A stretch of DNA of 64,000 bases from Prunella strophiata (GCA_036583965.1 JAZBQD010000030.1:54437551-54501550); one strand, 5' to 3'; counted from the first letter of the stretch, positions 23,601 through 36,989 are shown. A program made the numbers and translations. The notes: a model not told the origin generated them from the sequence alone.

Positions 23601-23760
23601 GGTTCAGCAGGTGGATGGTCCTGTTTGCACAGAAGTGAGCTTAAGCTCATAAACTCTGTGGGGCCCAGCCTGTTTCCCTGCACAGCTGCCCAAGTGGCTG
23701 GTGCCATATGTCTTGGGGTGTGTCTTCTCCTAGAAGACACACTCTGGCTGGCATCTTTTA

Positions 23761-23761
23761 C

Positions 23762-23812
<51 letters not shown>
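23761..23812. repeat. (ATT)n trinucleotide microsatellite
   Basis: About 17 uninterrupted TAT/ATT units. Both strands translate across it as poly-isoleucine within otherwise unremarkable ORFs, so those ORFs are artefacts. The perfection of the array predicts length polymorphism. Confidence 0.98.
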
Positions 23813-24165
23813 GAAACAAAATGTCCTTATTTCAATACCACATGTACTATGGAGGACACTTGAGCTGAATAAACAAAGCAAACAGTTTTGTTTCAAAAAC
23901 TAGTTGAGCAGACACATAAATTCTGCTTAGTCCATGACTGTTACAAATTCGTGGTTTTCTCTCTTTCCTCAAAATTGGTAAGTGAATGTAGAGTGCTTAG
24001 TACAAAATAAATTTCTTTCAATATAACTCAAATTGTATGATTAAATGTTGTAAATTCAAGCTTTAACATGTGTTCATTACATCTATAAATAGGCTTATTT
24101 TTAAAATAAGTAAAATTCTAATTTAAAAGAAAAAAATTCAATTTGTGCTTTTGTGCTTCGCCCAC

Positions 24166-24190
24166 TTTTTTTTTTTTTTTTTTTTTTTTT
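24166..24190. repeat. Poly-T homopolymer, 25 bases
   Basis: Pure T run ending in CCCACAGG, which together would make a strong-looking splice acceptor. No ORF segment with a matching donor follows closely, so I treat it as a simple repeat. Confidence 0.92.
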
Positions 24191-26630
24191 CCCACAGGCA
24201 GATTATACAGGGGCAGGATTTTCTATGTCTGCCCATATTTTATGCCACTGGCAACTTTTATTCTCCTGGAATTCTTTGATTTTTGGTTATAAGGAAAAGC
24301 ATGAAGTTCTGTAAGACTGGATCTATGTGGAAACTAGGAAAAATAAAATGAAAATAAAACAAAAATGAAAGGAATAATAAAGAAATAAAGGGCCAGAATA
24401 TTCTGTGCTTGCTTCCTATAACGCCATGCGACCACTAGAATCCATGTATCTTTCACTAATGATCCTTTACTGGAGGGAATGTCTGATTATCTGCTACTTC
24501 TCTGAAATATCCTTTCTCTCCCTCTTTCCCTTCACTGGCTAGAGGGATCAGTGATGGTCAGAAATACCTGCAAACATAAATTACTCCAGCTTCCCTCAGG
24601 AAATGGAAACAAAAGCACACCCATTCAAACATTTTGAACTCTCTTTAAAGTCCTGCAGAAGTAGTGGAAGGCTTGACGTGGAGTTTCTTAACCTGTCTGG
24701 ATCAGGACTCTCTTCTTTGACATAAATCAGGAAAGGAAAAATTCAATGTTTTACTAATTTGTGCAGGACTTTGATGATAATTTGCCTAGAGACATTTAAG
24801 TGGTACAACATGAAATAACAGAAACTAAAATTAATGGAGTTGGAATGGGATTGCATTGTGCAGGGCCCCCACATATGGTTACAATTCAGTGTTTCCTCTG
24901 TATCTGACAGGATCCTTACAGAAAGAATGCTTCTGAGGAACTGCTACTGCACCCACCATGAAAGCATGGAGAAGAAAACCTCACCCTACAGTGTCTGTTC
25001 ACCATTCTTTCTCCCCCCATGGTGACTCCTTGTGGATTTTATTTGCGCTCGAAATTAAGCACAAGTCTGAGTTGATAGGAACTCCATGAGGTCAGTCAAG
25101 TTGCTCACACACAGCAGCATGAGCCACCTGAGATGCTGTGAGACAGCTGGGGTGCTCAGGCTGATCTGGCAGACATGGCACAGCACCTACAGGAGGCACA
25201 TGTCCACCTGGAGAGGTGACCAGAGGCCAACCACACCTCTGCAGGACAGCTCCAGCAGAGTGTTTCTCCAGTGTTTCAGAAGACCCAGCACACACGTGGT
25301 GCCTGGAGATGAGCCAGGTGCCTGAGCTCCCAGTGTAGTCAGCTGAAACCCAGTCAGTGCAGTCAGCAGCACCTGAAAGCCACACATGGAACCAAATGCT
25401 GGGGTGCAACCCAGTTGCCTCAACACAGGTATCAATTTTCTTTTAAGGTGTTCTCTCATATTTCAAGTATTTACACAGGATGGCAAACATGATTTGGAAC
25501 TATTAATAGTATCTAGGAGGAGCAGTTAGACACTAGGTAGGATACTCAGCCAGAACCAGAACCTACGTTTTGGCAAGCAAATTTCTAGGTCTAAAGAGAG
25601 GCTCATGCTCTGTGGAATGAACAACAGATGATTCAAGTTTAGAACCAGCCCAAGAGCAAAAAGCTTCCAGCTTGGCTCCTCCTGCATTAAGCTGTGATGG
25701 TGCTCAGCACACAGAGTGAATGAGGAACTTGTGCATCACAATGCTCACAAGCTCACCTCTTTGCCAAGTTTTCCCCTCACCTCATAGACAAAAGCTGCAC
25801 CTCCAGTTAGCCTGTGGCAACCACTGGCCAAAGGGTTGGCCTTGCTGGAATGCCAGGTAAACAGAGTGTGCCACATTGACACAAACCTGGCCAGATACAA
25901 CCCTCACTGAAATGGTGAACTTGTGCCCAAGTATTAATCTGTCTTTCATTTCACTATTTCCATTGCTCATAATTATTACCATTGGCACAAACAGTGAGTT
26001 ACCCCCCCTTGCTCAAGCCTGCAATGAGTCTGACTTTTTCATAACTATGCTTAATTGTTGCCAGGGTTCCCTGTAGGAGCATTAGCCTGCTTAATATTAC
26101 ACGGCTTGAGAAAATTAAATGATCAATATCAGGTTAAGAGCACTCAGTTGTTCTTTCTTGGCTTTTGTAATTGCTTGTGTGATGGGAAAATAATTACTAT
26201 GTTGAGTTTATTGTTATTCTCATTGTCCTCAGTTGGTGATTTTGTTGTTCAGCTACGGACATGTCTGATTTAAATTGTCTATAATATTGCTGTCTTAGAA
26301 GGAAATAGAAAGGAAAGGGGAAGGGAAAGGAAGTAGGAAAATTAAAGGCTGATCTAAGATTAACATAGTGTTTACTCTGGCTCCTGGCAAGATCTGTTTG
26401 TAAAGGGAGACTCCCAGAGCAAAAATCATCTCGAGTGAATTTGTTTAAAGTGACACTGTCAACTTCAATATCACACTTCAGGATTTTTGGTTTTTACTCC
26501 ACGATAAGTAACACCCAAACCAATTATACCCCACTAATCCCATTGGAACACCTCAGGTTACAGTTGTGAGAATAGAGAAAAAGCAATCTCTATTTTTTGG
26601 GTTGTTTTTACTGCAACTCCTAGCACACTA

Positions 26631-26779
26631 ATTTCATATTCCAAGTTGGAAGGGACTTACAAGGATCATCAAGTCCAGCTCCTAAGTGAGTGGTCTGATA
26701 CAGGGACTGAACCCTTAATCTTGGCATTATTAGCACTATGTTCTAATAGCATAGTTCTAACCAACTGAGCTAATCCATG
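26631..26779 (-). mobile_element. tRNA-Ile-derived SINE with CR1-like tail (passerine TguSINE1-type)
   Basis: On the minus strand the element opens with ATGGATTAGCTCAGTTGG, the 5' half of a tRNA-Ile(AAU). The polymerase III A box is intact (TAGCTCAGTTGG at 26761-26772). The anticodon-arm remnant GTGCTAATAATGCCAAG follows, then a worn B box (GGTTCAGTCCC, two changes). After the tRNA head it turns into a CR1-type tail: GCTGGACTTGATGATCCTTG, then GTCCCTTCCAACTTGG, ending in a decayed 8-base repeat. This head-plus-tail design lets the SINE use CR1 reverse transcription, and I know it from passerine birds. A 14-16 base duplication (26731-26760) lengthens the A-to-B box spacing, so this copy is probably unable to transcribe normally. 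Confidence 0.88.
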
Positions 26780-28283
26780 ATCCCCAACTTGTATGGAAAG
26801 CTTACACACAAAAAGGATCATGTGGATTTGGGCCATGCCCAAATCTTCCGTAATTTCTTAATAGGTCTCCTTCCTATTGTTTATGTAATTTTGTGATAGA
26901 GTAAGAGGAGAGAAAAAAAAAAAAATAAAAAGCCACCCATGATTTTTGAAAAAAGATTTTTGAAACCAACAGGGGAAATAGAAAAACATAAATCCCCATG
27001 AGTCCTCTGCAGGGAGGGGTCAGGGTCCTTGCGTTCAGCCACGCAGAGAGAAGACAGTCCCTAGTGAAAAGATGCCTACTGTCTTCAGAAGCCACTGGGA
27101 ATGGGCTGATAAAGAGATCCCTTTAACTGTGGTGCTTCTGAGTCACTGGTGTCAGCGTTAAGACATACTGGGAGAAAGAAGGAAACAAAACTGGTTATTC
27201 ACTACCTTTGTTTAGCAGCCTTCAGAGGTTTCAAGAAACCTGAATACAGAGACACGGTGGCATATGCCAACTGTTGACTCCATCAAATAATAAAGCAATC
27301 CCAGTGGGTATTAAGAAGCGTGGAATCATTCTAATGAGTCTGGCAAAATCTCATTAGGATGAACAGCAGGTGATGACAAAATATTTGCTCTGTATGCAAA
27401 TGACTTGTTTCCTTCTCTGTCTGCACGTGGTTGCATGAGTGCTCAGAACAGGAGCAGTCACGTAATTACTGGAGTCAAGCACTGCATTTGTGGTGGCTGT
27501 ATTTCGAATACATCAGTGGAAAAATGGGAAAAATGATAGAAAGGAGAGCCCCCTGTATCACCAAACTCTTGCACAATAGAGGGCTTTGCTGGGCATCCAG
27601 ACAGTGCAGCTGTCTTTCCAGAAACGCTTTCAAAGCAAGGACATATGGCCTGCAAGTTGTCAAAACTTCTCCAAGAGCTGTGAGTATAGAAAACATGATG
27701 GAAGAAGGGCAGGGGGTATGCTGAATATTGAGAATAAGGCAAAACATGGCAGTTCCTGTTGACAGAGGTAGGTTACCTGCATAGACCCGGCTCTGACCTG
27801 ACCTGCTAGTTCAAAAAGCAGCTCCACTAATCAACCCTGAACTATCCAGCTGCAGGCTCAGATGTTGAGCAGTAAATCACTGCTTTGTCCCCTTCTGCTT
27901 TTTTAACATCAGGCTGTGTAGCCCTTGATATCTGCTCTGTTCCTGATGGTGTTTCTGGCATAGTACACTTCCATTCTCTCTAGTGTATCATTAATAATGC
28001 TTCACACATTTGTTTTTAATCACTTTGGTATTTATTTATTGCTGCAGTCCTGTTCCTACTCCTCATACATGTCAGAGGCAAAATTCTTGAGTGGGGGAAG
28101 TGGAAGTCCCCCAAGAGCCCCATTCTTCTGTGCACACTGGTGGAGAGGAGGACAGGGCAGTTGAGTCAAAGGACATTCCAGATTAAATAACCCAAGCTAC
28201 ACAAACAAAGGTGTTCCTGCAGATCTTCTCTCCAGTGCCTGGCTGCACTATATACTCTGCACATGTAATTGTGGTTTTCTCTC

Positions 28284-28300
28284 AAAAAAAAAAAAAAAAA
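28284..28300. repeat. Poly-A homopolymer, 17 bases
   Basis: Uninterrupted A run. No polyadenylation signal or retrocopy body precedes it closely, so it is a simple repeat. Confidence 0.92.
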
Positions 28301-28714
28301 GGTCAGGAATGCATTTGAAGCTTTCCTTCTAAAAACACCTTAAAGATCCCCAGGGGCATGAAAAACTTCCAGGTCAGAAAGGCAAAGGAGTGTGTATATG
28401 ATGACCCTGTGCTCTCACCATGCTCATTGATTCTTACCTGGAGACAGTTGGCTACAGACTGTCCACCAGACAGGGAATTAAGTAAGCTGATTATGGGAAA
28501 CAATAATTTGCTTTCCTGCTGAAGTCCTATAGAGATGGAGTAAAAACAATACTCTAAAGAGCAGAAATTTGCCTCCCTTGCCATTCCAGCAACTTGCAGC
28601 CAAAATCTTACGGAAGTCAGAGAAAGGGGACCAGTCCCCTAAAATTTCTCCCTCCACAAAAGAAAAGGGGAAAAAAAAAATAAAAAAAAAGTTAGATGAG
28701 GCTTTGTATTCCAA

Positions 28715-28805
28715 GGATATTATAATTAGTTATTATGTGATTCTAATAATAGTGACTATTTTAAATTGTTAACATTATTAGATACTAATAATAGGAATTT
28801 TTTAG
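28715..28805. repeat. AT-rich low-complexity segment
   Basis: A patch dominated by TAAT, TTAT and AATAAT words with very few G or C. It contains several short near-repeats of CTAATAATAG. It is probably degraded simple sequence. Confidence 0.6.
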
Positions 28806-31800
28806 TCTGATAGATCTTTATCAAAAATGCTTTCATACAAGTGATTTGTCATGGTAAAGCCAATGTTATAATTTCTTCTTTCCTAAGTTTGAGAAGTCTG
28901 TAAGGGTCATCAGGTGGATCATCAAGTGAACTGGGAAGCAATGCCTAATCCTCCTGATTCCCAGAGCAGCAGCTTGTCAGCACAGGGGCACTGTGGCTCA
29001 CTGTGTCATTGCTGTGGGTCTGGGACTTACAGAGCTACCAAAGCTCCTTCTGAGGCTGGAGGTTTTAGGAGTAAGTTGGATAAACATCATTTGGGGTAGC
29101 ATGGGGTATGTTTGACTCTCTGAGCACGGGGACTGGCAACACCATCTCCTGAGATCCAGACCTCTAGCCTCAGATTTGATGGCAGTATCCTACACAGTAT
29201 TCATCTTAGATTTAATAATTGCATTAAATTGAGGCCTGCAGTGGAAGTGGTGCCAAAAAGACAGCAGGCCAAGAGCTACACTGAGCACAGAGCAGCGGGC
29301 TGGGCGGGGTCTGCAGGCGGTGCAGCTCGTTCTCACGGCTGGGCTGTGGATGCCGAGGGAACACGTTCCAACCCAAACCAACAGCAGAGCACAGGGGGGC
29401 TGCAGTCGGCTGGTTCTGCTTAGCAGCTTTTGCTGACCAGTAAAAACAATGGAAATCCCAAGCCCTCAAAAAGCAGCAGTTCTTAAGCAACCACTTTTTC
29501 TTTCCTTTTCTAATTTTTTTGCTACCCGATTAGCCAAACAACCAAGTGTTTGTTCAGTGAGACTGACTGCAGTAAGAAAACTGGAAAGTGATGGCAGTGA
29601 TTCATTTCAGACCCTAAATGTCATCAGATGTTAGTGATGGTCTGTATCAGCTGACTAAAGGTCATGCACATGCTGATCCCAGATACTTATTGCTCTGAAA
29701 AAAAAAATCCTATGGAGCCCTCTCAAACACAGGATAGGTCAGAATGCTCCAGGTTTGGCTCCCTCTACCCAAAACAGTCTTCCACCATGCCCAAGAGGCT
29801 TTGTGTCCTCACACTCATGCTCTAATAGCAATACCCCCAGGCTGTGATGTGTCTTTGTGAGCATTCTGGAAAAACAGCCCTTAGGTGAGTGAGGCACAGC
29901 TGTCGGGGCATTTCCTACTGGAAAAGACAACAAGCAGAAAGAAGTATTTCTCTCTCAGAATCACAGGAAGATTACATGTTGTTCAGATGAGATCCAAGAC
30001 CAAGAAGCCTAGGCAGGAGAGCACAAGCCCTAAGCAGTAGGGGCAGGAGTCAGTTTGTGCTGCTTGGCCCTTGCCTTCTTTTCTTTAGCAGTAGAGATGG
30101 AATCTTATAGAAAATACGAGGACAGCTTACTCATGCAGAGGCATCTAGTGCTATCTGAGATGCCAAAACATGTCCTGTATGGCTTTCACCTCTAGTCTTC
30201 CAAAGGGATATGTTACATTTAAGACCTCTGCAGTATTTGTCAGGCTGACCAGATCTCTTGGGTACCTACAGGGATCTGAAACAGCACTACAAGTCCCTGT
30301 TTAAAGAATGACACCCCCTGTGCCTCTGTGCTGCGAGGTGTTCCAGTTGCTCAAGCTCTCATTTGAGTTTTTGCAGCCTGAAGTGAGCTCTGTGCTTTTG
30401 CTGCTGAGTGAGTTTGCAGTTAGCAGCAGCAAGCACTATATATTCCCTGCAGTCTCAGAGGTGTCTGTAGAGCAGGCCCACCCCGAAGAACTGATAAATA
30501 CCTCTAGATAGTTTTGTTGTTCCCATAGGTGACTGGTAGTACTGGCTCTCTAAAAGTCCGTTTGAAAATTAAAGTACTTTAATTAAAAGCAATTAAATTA
30601 ACACAATGGTCAAAGTAAAAAGAGACTGTAGGTGGGCAGCTTTTATCATGGGTTTGGAGTGGATAGAGAGATCTTATGCAATCATGTCATTCTCCTCATA
30701 AAAGTAATTCCTATTAAAGGTGGGGGAGGAGAGAGCTGCCCTGTGATTTCCTTGCCCTTGGCCTGTTCCCTCTGAGACCACCAGATCACTTTGCTTTTCT
30801 CTTCCTTATCCTCCAGTCCCAGCCACAGTCTGCAACTTCCTGACCTGCCGTTCTCATCCCCACCTACTCTTCCTAACATGTCTTCTGCATTTATTTCAGA
30901 GTTTGCTTGATTCTACCTCTGCTGTATCACTGCCTCCCAAACCACTGTAACTTTGTCCTTCCATTCACTTCCCACTCTTTTTACCTGCCCCTCCATCCTT
31001 GGCTGTCCCAGACCCCCAAAGTCAGCCTTCATGTATTCTGCAGCTCCCTGAGGTCCATTTCTCTATGAGGTACACCCTGTATCCATCCTCGAAGGACATC
31101 ACTCCTGCTCTTCCCTTGGCCAAAGTACATAAGTGCACATTTCCCCTTCATCTCTCCCCCACTCAGGGATAGAAATCCACCCATTTAGACCTAGAGAAAA
31201 ATAGAATATGTCTGGGTAGAAAATGGTTACCTTAATCTGGGGATGAGAAGTCTTACATCAAGATACAGTTGTTTGTTTAGATAAGCTTCTAGGAAGCCTG
31301 GACCATGTTGGAGCATATCCACAGCCATTGCTGTGGACAAACTGTGCTGGTACCACTCACTTGGTGTTTACTGGTAGCAAGCTGAAAGTCACAAATTGCT
31401 CCAGAGCAGGCAAGAAAAGGTTCTTAAGAAGAGAACAGCAGCTAAGTTGATGAACACAACTTCCTAACTTTTTTCATCTCCCAGTTTTCAATATTGTGCT
31501 GAGTTTGCTCTCCAAATGCCTGACTGACAAATGTCCTTTCACTTTTACTTAAAGTAGTTCAGAAGGCAGATTATTATTATTTCCTGTTTTTCCCCTTTCT
31601 CTTTGTCTTTGCATAATAAATCAAAGTGATAACCACTGGCTTACCTAGGCATTTTTGTGAACTCTGGAAACAAAATTCATCCTGTCTTTCAGCTCATGCT
31701 GAGGCATTTACATCAGAAGTCTAATTTCCCCTAGATACCCTCACTAATCACTTTGCCTGAGGCTGAAACACCCCCTACATGGGTCTCACTTCTCCTGTAC

Positions 31801-34621
31801 CCAAACCTACCAGAGGCCAAATGTACAAGGTGCATTTTGTTCACCCTACAAGCTGCTTCTCCTCAGGAGATCCAGAGCTCTCTGTGAGGCATAAGTGGCC
31901 TTTATGCCTTATAGATGTCAGTCCTTTTTGGCACCTCTGCTTTGCAGGTGCTTGGGATTTTCAGAAGCAGATGTATCTCTTCAGCTATGTTGGTTAGCAG
32001 GGAGAGACCAAGAGGAAATCAGGAACCTGAAGGCATTGTTATCCTGGCGAAGGTTGTTCTGTACCTCCTAGTGTGTGCACATGGTTTTTCCCTGAGCTGT
32101 GCATGCCCACACTTTCATTACAACAAACTTTGCTGGGAAGTCCTAGGATTATCTTTATTTCCTGAACAATACAGCTGCAGACAAGTCTTTGAAGCCTTTT
32201 TGTTCAATTTAACTTAATGAAAATTTGAGCCTTCACCTTGTTGTAGAGTTAAAAGGCTCCTACTTGAGCTAAGAGAATATCTTCTGTATTTTTTTTTTAT
32301 CCACTGATTTCTCCTGTCTCCAGAGAAGACACAGAAAATCAAACAGTTTGCTCTGTACTTGCTGACCTTACACTACCACACAATTTTTAGTAACATTGGG
32401 AACAATAACTTATGAGGCTGTGTCCTGCAAGGGAGCAGTATAACTCCAAATCTTGCGTAAGTGAAACTTCAGCAAGACTTTTCTTCCACCAATTATGGAA
32501 GAACAAAGCATCTACTCTTTCATATTTAAAAAATCACCTCATCCTGGCATCTCAAGTCTAAGGTGTTTTTACTGTGAAAAAGAACTTCATGGTTATGATA
32601 GCAGAATATCAGATTACTGACTCTGTACAACAGTCCTCTGTTTGGCTTCTGTCTACTTCTTAATAACATTAAGTAAAAAGCTGAATGCCTTCCAGAGACA
32701 CCTTTAATTTACATGCTAAGAATGTTTATGCCTCTCAAGTGGTCAAATTAAATTGTATCAAATGAACTGTATGGGCTTGACATAGGTTCTAAGGTCCTGT
32801 TTAAACTGTTGTGTGTTCATGAAACAATTAAAGCTGAATAAAAAGTACCAAAAGAATTTCAGAGAGGATTAGTTCAAATGTTTAACTAAATTAATGTCTG
32901 CCACGGTTGGTTTCCATGGGCATTCATTTGATCTGGCAAAAATGCTCTTTCCTAATCGTTTAACCAAACTCTGGTTGTAAGGCACATCTGTTCTGTTGGG
33001 AAGGTAAACAACGATTTTGCCTCCTGTGATCACTTGCAACTGAACAGCTCTATATCACACCTCTTGCATAGCAGATGTCCAGCAGCCAAGGTACTCAAGA
33101 AAACTTTGGATTTTTACTCATGGTACACTATTTGGCTGGGTCTTAAAACCAGTAATTCTGTGTGCATTGACTGCTTTTACAGACCACAATATCTGGGGCT
33201 CAAACACCTCAACTTCAGACTGTGCAAACTAGGCATGACTGGAGTTATGGCAGCTCTAGGTGAACACTTTGACATTTCAACAAGTTTTGATGTCAAAAGG
33301 GATAAGCAAGTCTTCCAACATGGTCTGCTGAACTGATTCATCTCTCCACACAGACCCTATCTTCACTATCTTCACTTCCAAGTCTTCAGAAAAGCCTTGA
33401 GGATATGAGGTAGGAGTATGGGAGTATTTAAATGAAGAGGAAAAAGAGTGTTTATGATGGTGTTACACAGTCCCTTCAGAGTAAATTGCCCTCATCCTAT
33501 ACTCACTGGAATTGTAAACCTGAAATACAAAATTAAGGTGTAGAGAGCTTATAACATCTTGTTTACCCCTGCTTCAATAACAACATCTTTGCATTGGTTA
33601 CTACTGATGTTGTAATTAGCAACCAGTATCCCAAGCTGCCTAGAGAGGTGCTCTCTCCCAATTTTGGATATGATCTCCAAAGGACCTCAGCTGGAAACAT
33701 TTTTTTGATTACCTCATATGAAGGGTGCTCATGCAGATCTTCAGTTCTGACACTTGCTCATCAATTTTGTCTATGAGATCTTAGCAGTCTAATCCAGTGC
33801 CCTTTCAAAGGTGGACAGAAATTCTAGGTAAAGCCCAATAATTTATTAACATTTAATGCTTTTGGTTGTGCAACAAAATAGATCTTTTCCTCATGCTTTT
33901 GATAAGGGAATAGCTTATGGTCAAACTACAGGGCAACTGGCTGGACTACTACAGTCATGGGATGATTTTGTAACCTCTACATCACTACTTAGGGTTATTA
34001 TCTTTATTTATCTGTTCAATAATGTTTTAACAAATATTGCCAGTGCATGTCTAGAGGGGAACCTGCTAAGCATAAACAGTAAATATTGATCCTCCTGTCT
34101 CTTCCCTGAGCACACCTGCCAATGCATCCCTAGTCTTCAGACCTGAGATCTGATACTCCTCTTTGGCACCGCACTTAAATATCACAAAAAGAAACTACTA
34201 TGGCTGGTGATCTTTGCACTGTACTTAACAACATCGGGAAGTAATCATGGCTAATTGCTGTGGCTGTAATTCCAAACCTGACAGCTGGCAGAGAATCAGA
34301 GGCTTCAGTCACATTTGCTGAATGTCTCTCTAACACGCTCCACCAGATAGTTTGCGGCAGTGCTCTCCAAAGCCTTGCCCTTTGACTACTTGCATTTCTC
34401 CAGTACTTAGGTAGTTGCTGCCAAGGCTGCTCTCCTCTAGAGTAATTATTTGTGCAGTGTAATTTCTTGGAAGCCCAGCTGGCAAATGCTGCTCTCATGC
34501 AGGCTGGGCTAGATCTATCTAGAGAAAGGTTGGCAGTGTAAAGCTTTTAGGGGTACCTAGAGGGGATGAATAAACACTGGTTGTAAAGAAAAAGCAGGTG
34601 CCATCTGCTCCCACTCAGGTA

Positions 34622-34645
34622 ACTCCTGTTGACTTCAATGGGAGT
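34622..34645. repeat. Quasi-palindromic motif typical of an old amniote repeat
   Basis: The motif around GTTGACTTCAATGGGAGT, preceded by ACTCCT, is a near palindrome (ACTCC-x-TTGA / TCAA-x-GGGAGT). I associate this wording with an old interspersed repeat that recurs in bird and turtle genomes. Flanking sequence is too diverged for me to name the family or give real edges. Confidence 0.3.
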
Positions 34646-36947
34646 GTGACAATTTTCACAGCCACTCCATTTGCTTTTGTGGAAATACTTTCTTTAATAT
34701 TAGCAATGATTCAAATTGACAAGTCCCAGAGGTCTGAGGGGGGCAGAGAACTGAAAACACTGATGATGGAGTGTGGTTACATTCCCATGATAGTCAGCAG
34801 AACGGATCAGTTGACATTTAACAACAGTCTGTATGTCCCAGCAGTGGGTGCCTGAGCTGAGTTAGGTAGCATATTCCAAATGGCTTTGGTATTATGGGTT
34901 CAGTTTTTCTCATTGCAGAATCCAGTTTTAGAGAAAGCACCACCAAGACAATTACTTTTAGTAGAAACCTGTATGCCAGAGATGTGTAAAAACAGATGTG
35001 CTTCTCTCACACAGAGGTATTGCACCTTGGGAAATGCAGCACTTCAGGAAAGAGTATTTGTGCTTCCTGGGATGGCATTTCCCTTGGAAATAAGCAGGTG
35101 ATCACATCCTGAAAAGTTCTCATTCCAGCAGGAGCACCCAGGTAACTTCAGAAAGCCCTGCACCACCTCTAAAAGGAGCAAACACTGAAAGATGGAAAGC
35201 ATTTCTGATTAAACAGTGGGGGTAGGAAGGTCTTCATCCTGTGCCACCAAAATTGGAAAAGAGCAAAATGCATAACTAATCTTCTAGTGTCTGGGCAAAC
35301 GAAGAACAACATGGTAAAATAAATCCAGTGGCAGCTCAGGGACAGTGGATAAAATCCGAGTAGAGACCAAAGAGTGCCTTGAAGGAGCACTGGTTTGTTT
35401 TGAAAGGACTGCTGAACCAAATGTTGGCACTTGAACTTGAATTGCAAAAGAAAGATGTGAAATTGCTGCTCATTTTGCTAGCAAAGCCATGGAATCCTGC
35501 AGACACTGCCATATATCACATCCTATAGTTTTCTGGTTTTAAAAGCAGCACATTTCATAGTACAACAGGGCTGTGACCAGAGCTGTGTAGAGACCAAACT
35601 GAGAATTGAATTCACCTATGGGTGCAAGATATCACTGGAGAGCTTCACAGAGAGCCTTTAGCTGTGGTGGCTCTCCCAACTTCTTCAGTGTGTGCACTGC
35701 ATGGACCTGGTTTGCCTCCAGACTTGCCCAGACACATTTGGGGCACAGGCACCTGGTCAGAGTATGGTCCTGAGTCATTACTTCCCAGCTCCCTGCTCCT
35801 GCTGTGGAGTCTGCATGTTCAGCACCCGAGGCACCAGTGAGGTAACACATGGCAGAAGAGGCTTTAGATAAGGCTTGGGCACTTGATCCTGTGTCAGAGC
35901 CTTTCACCCAAGACCTGCATATGGCAGGTGGCATATCAGCCCTTCAGGCTGTTTTGCTGATGCTCCAAGTGAAGTGTACGTGACTGCAGAAGAGGTTAAA
36001 CTGGTGTAACCAACTCAGCACAATGAGAACACTTAGAGGAGAATTCAGCAGGATGCATTTTTCTTTCCTTAAGGTGTCATCTAGGAGATCAAACCAACTG
36101 ATCTAATGGCCCTCTCTTACAGACCATGGCTATTCAAAGAAATGTACATCTACTTCTGCATTTGACTCTGTGGCATGCAAAACACCACTTGTATTCTGGC
36201 TGGGCTGGCACAGGCAAACATGATGGCCTCTGCTGAAATGGAGCTGAAATGTAGTCACCCCCCCAAGAGTTGCCCTAGGCTCCTTCTGAGTTAAAGATCA
36301 AACACTACCGGTTTTAAGGGTAGCAAAGCTCTTTTCTCTGGCTTAATATATTGTTTTATATTTGTACTGACATTCCTTCCTTCCAAACTCAATCCCAGGC
36401 TCCAGTATTAAAAGATGCTTATGGTACAAAGATTTGTATTTCATCATAGCACAACACATAGGGCTGGGGCAGACTGAATTTGTGACTGTTTTCACAGGCT
36501 TTGGAGCATCTGTAATGAATAAGATGCTAAAAGGAAACTAAATCAACAATAAACACCAGAGATTTATGTTTTTTTTCAGGAGCATGCAGAAAGCAAGTAA
36601 GAAAGGAGAATGTCTGGATGATTACAGTTCACCCAGCTCTATTCAGGATCTTCACATAGCTGTGAAGAGCAAAGCACAGTGCACTCCTGTGTTGGACCAA
36701 CTAGGCTGGGCTTTGACAGTGAAATTGAAAAAGACTAGAGGACTTCAAGATAAATAAGACAGCAGGAAAAAGTAATGAAGAAATTAAACTGACCTTCTTT
36801 AGAAAAGGGTGAGACAGGATAAACAGGGAGAGATCTTGTTTTGCTTTCATCCTGGAAAAAATAACATTTCTTCCTTTCCAGTTCAGCATAGTTGACTGAT
36901 TTGGAAACAAATCTGTTTTCTCTGGAAAGATTTATTTGCCCAATGAC

Positions 36948-36989
36948 TTTTTTTTTCTTTTTTTTTTTTTTTTTTTTTTTTTCTTTTTT
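36948..36989. repeat. Poly-T tract with two C interruptions
   Basis: About 42 bases, all T except for isolated C residues. A minus-strand ORF across it reads as poly-lysine and is an artefact. Confidence 0.93.

Larger units (their letters stand above)
20656..26630. other. Gene-free stretch with simple repeats and a possible small exon
   Basis: I see no known gene. 21271-21349 is bounded by a good 3' splice site and a good 5' splice site, and is open in two frames (see findings). Simple repeats are the (ATT)n array at 23761-23812 and a T25 run at 24166-24190. The 23900-24400 part is AT-rich. 25900-26290 is repeat-free, with many TAAT cores and the look of a conserved noncoding element, which cannot be tested here. 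A purine-rich tract lies near 26298-26333. Confidence 0.5.

Noticed and set aside
23586..23903. ORFs on both strands with a poly-isoleucine core
   Set aside because: The core is the (ATT)n microsatellite; the ORFs are translation artefacts.
24191..24300. Exon start after the T25-CCCACAG acceptor-like sequence
   Set aside because: No open frame with a credible donor follows; the T run is a simple repeat.
25090..25420. Possible LTR or other transposon in this CAG/CTG-word-rich block
   Set aside because: No TG...CA ends, primer-binding site, polypurine tract or second copy could be found by eye.
26705..26779. Possible tRNA-Ile gene on the minus strand
   Set aside because: The anticodon-arm region is duplicated, the B box is altered and a CR1-like tail follows directly, so it is a SINE head and not a functional tRNA.
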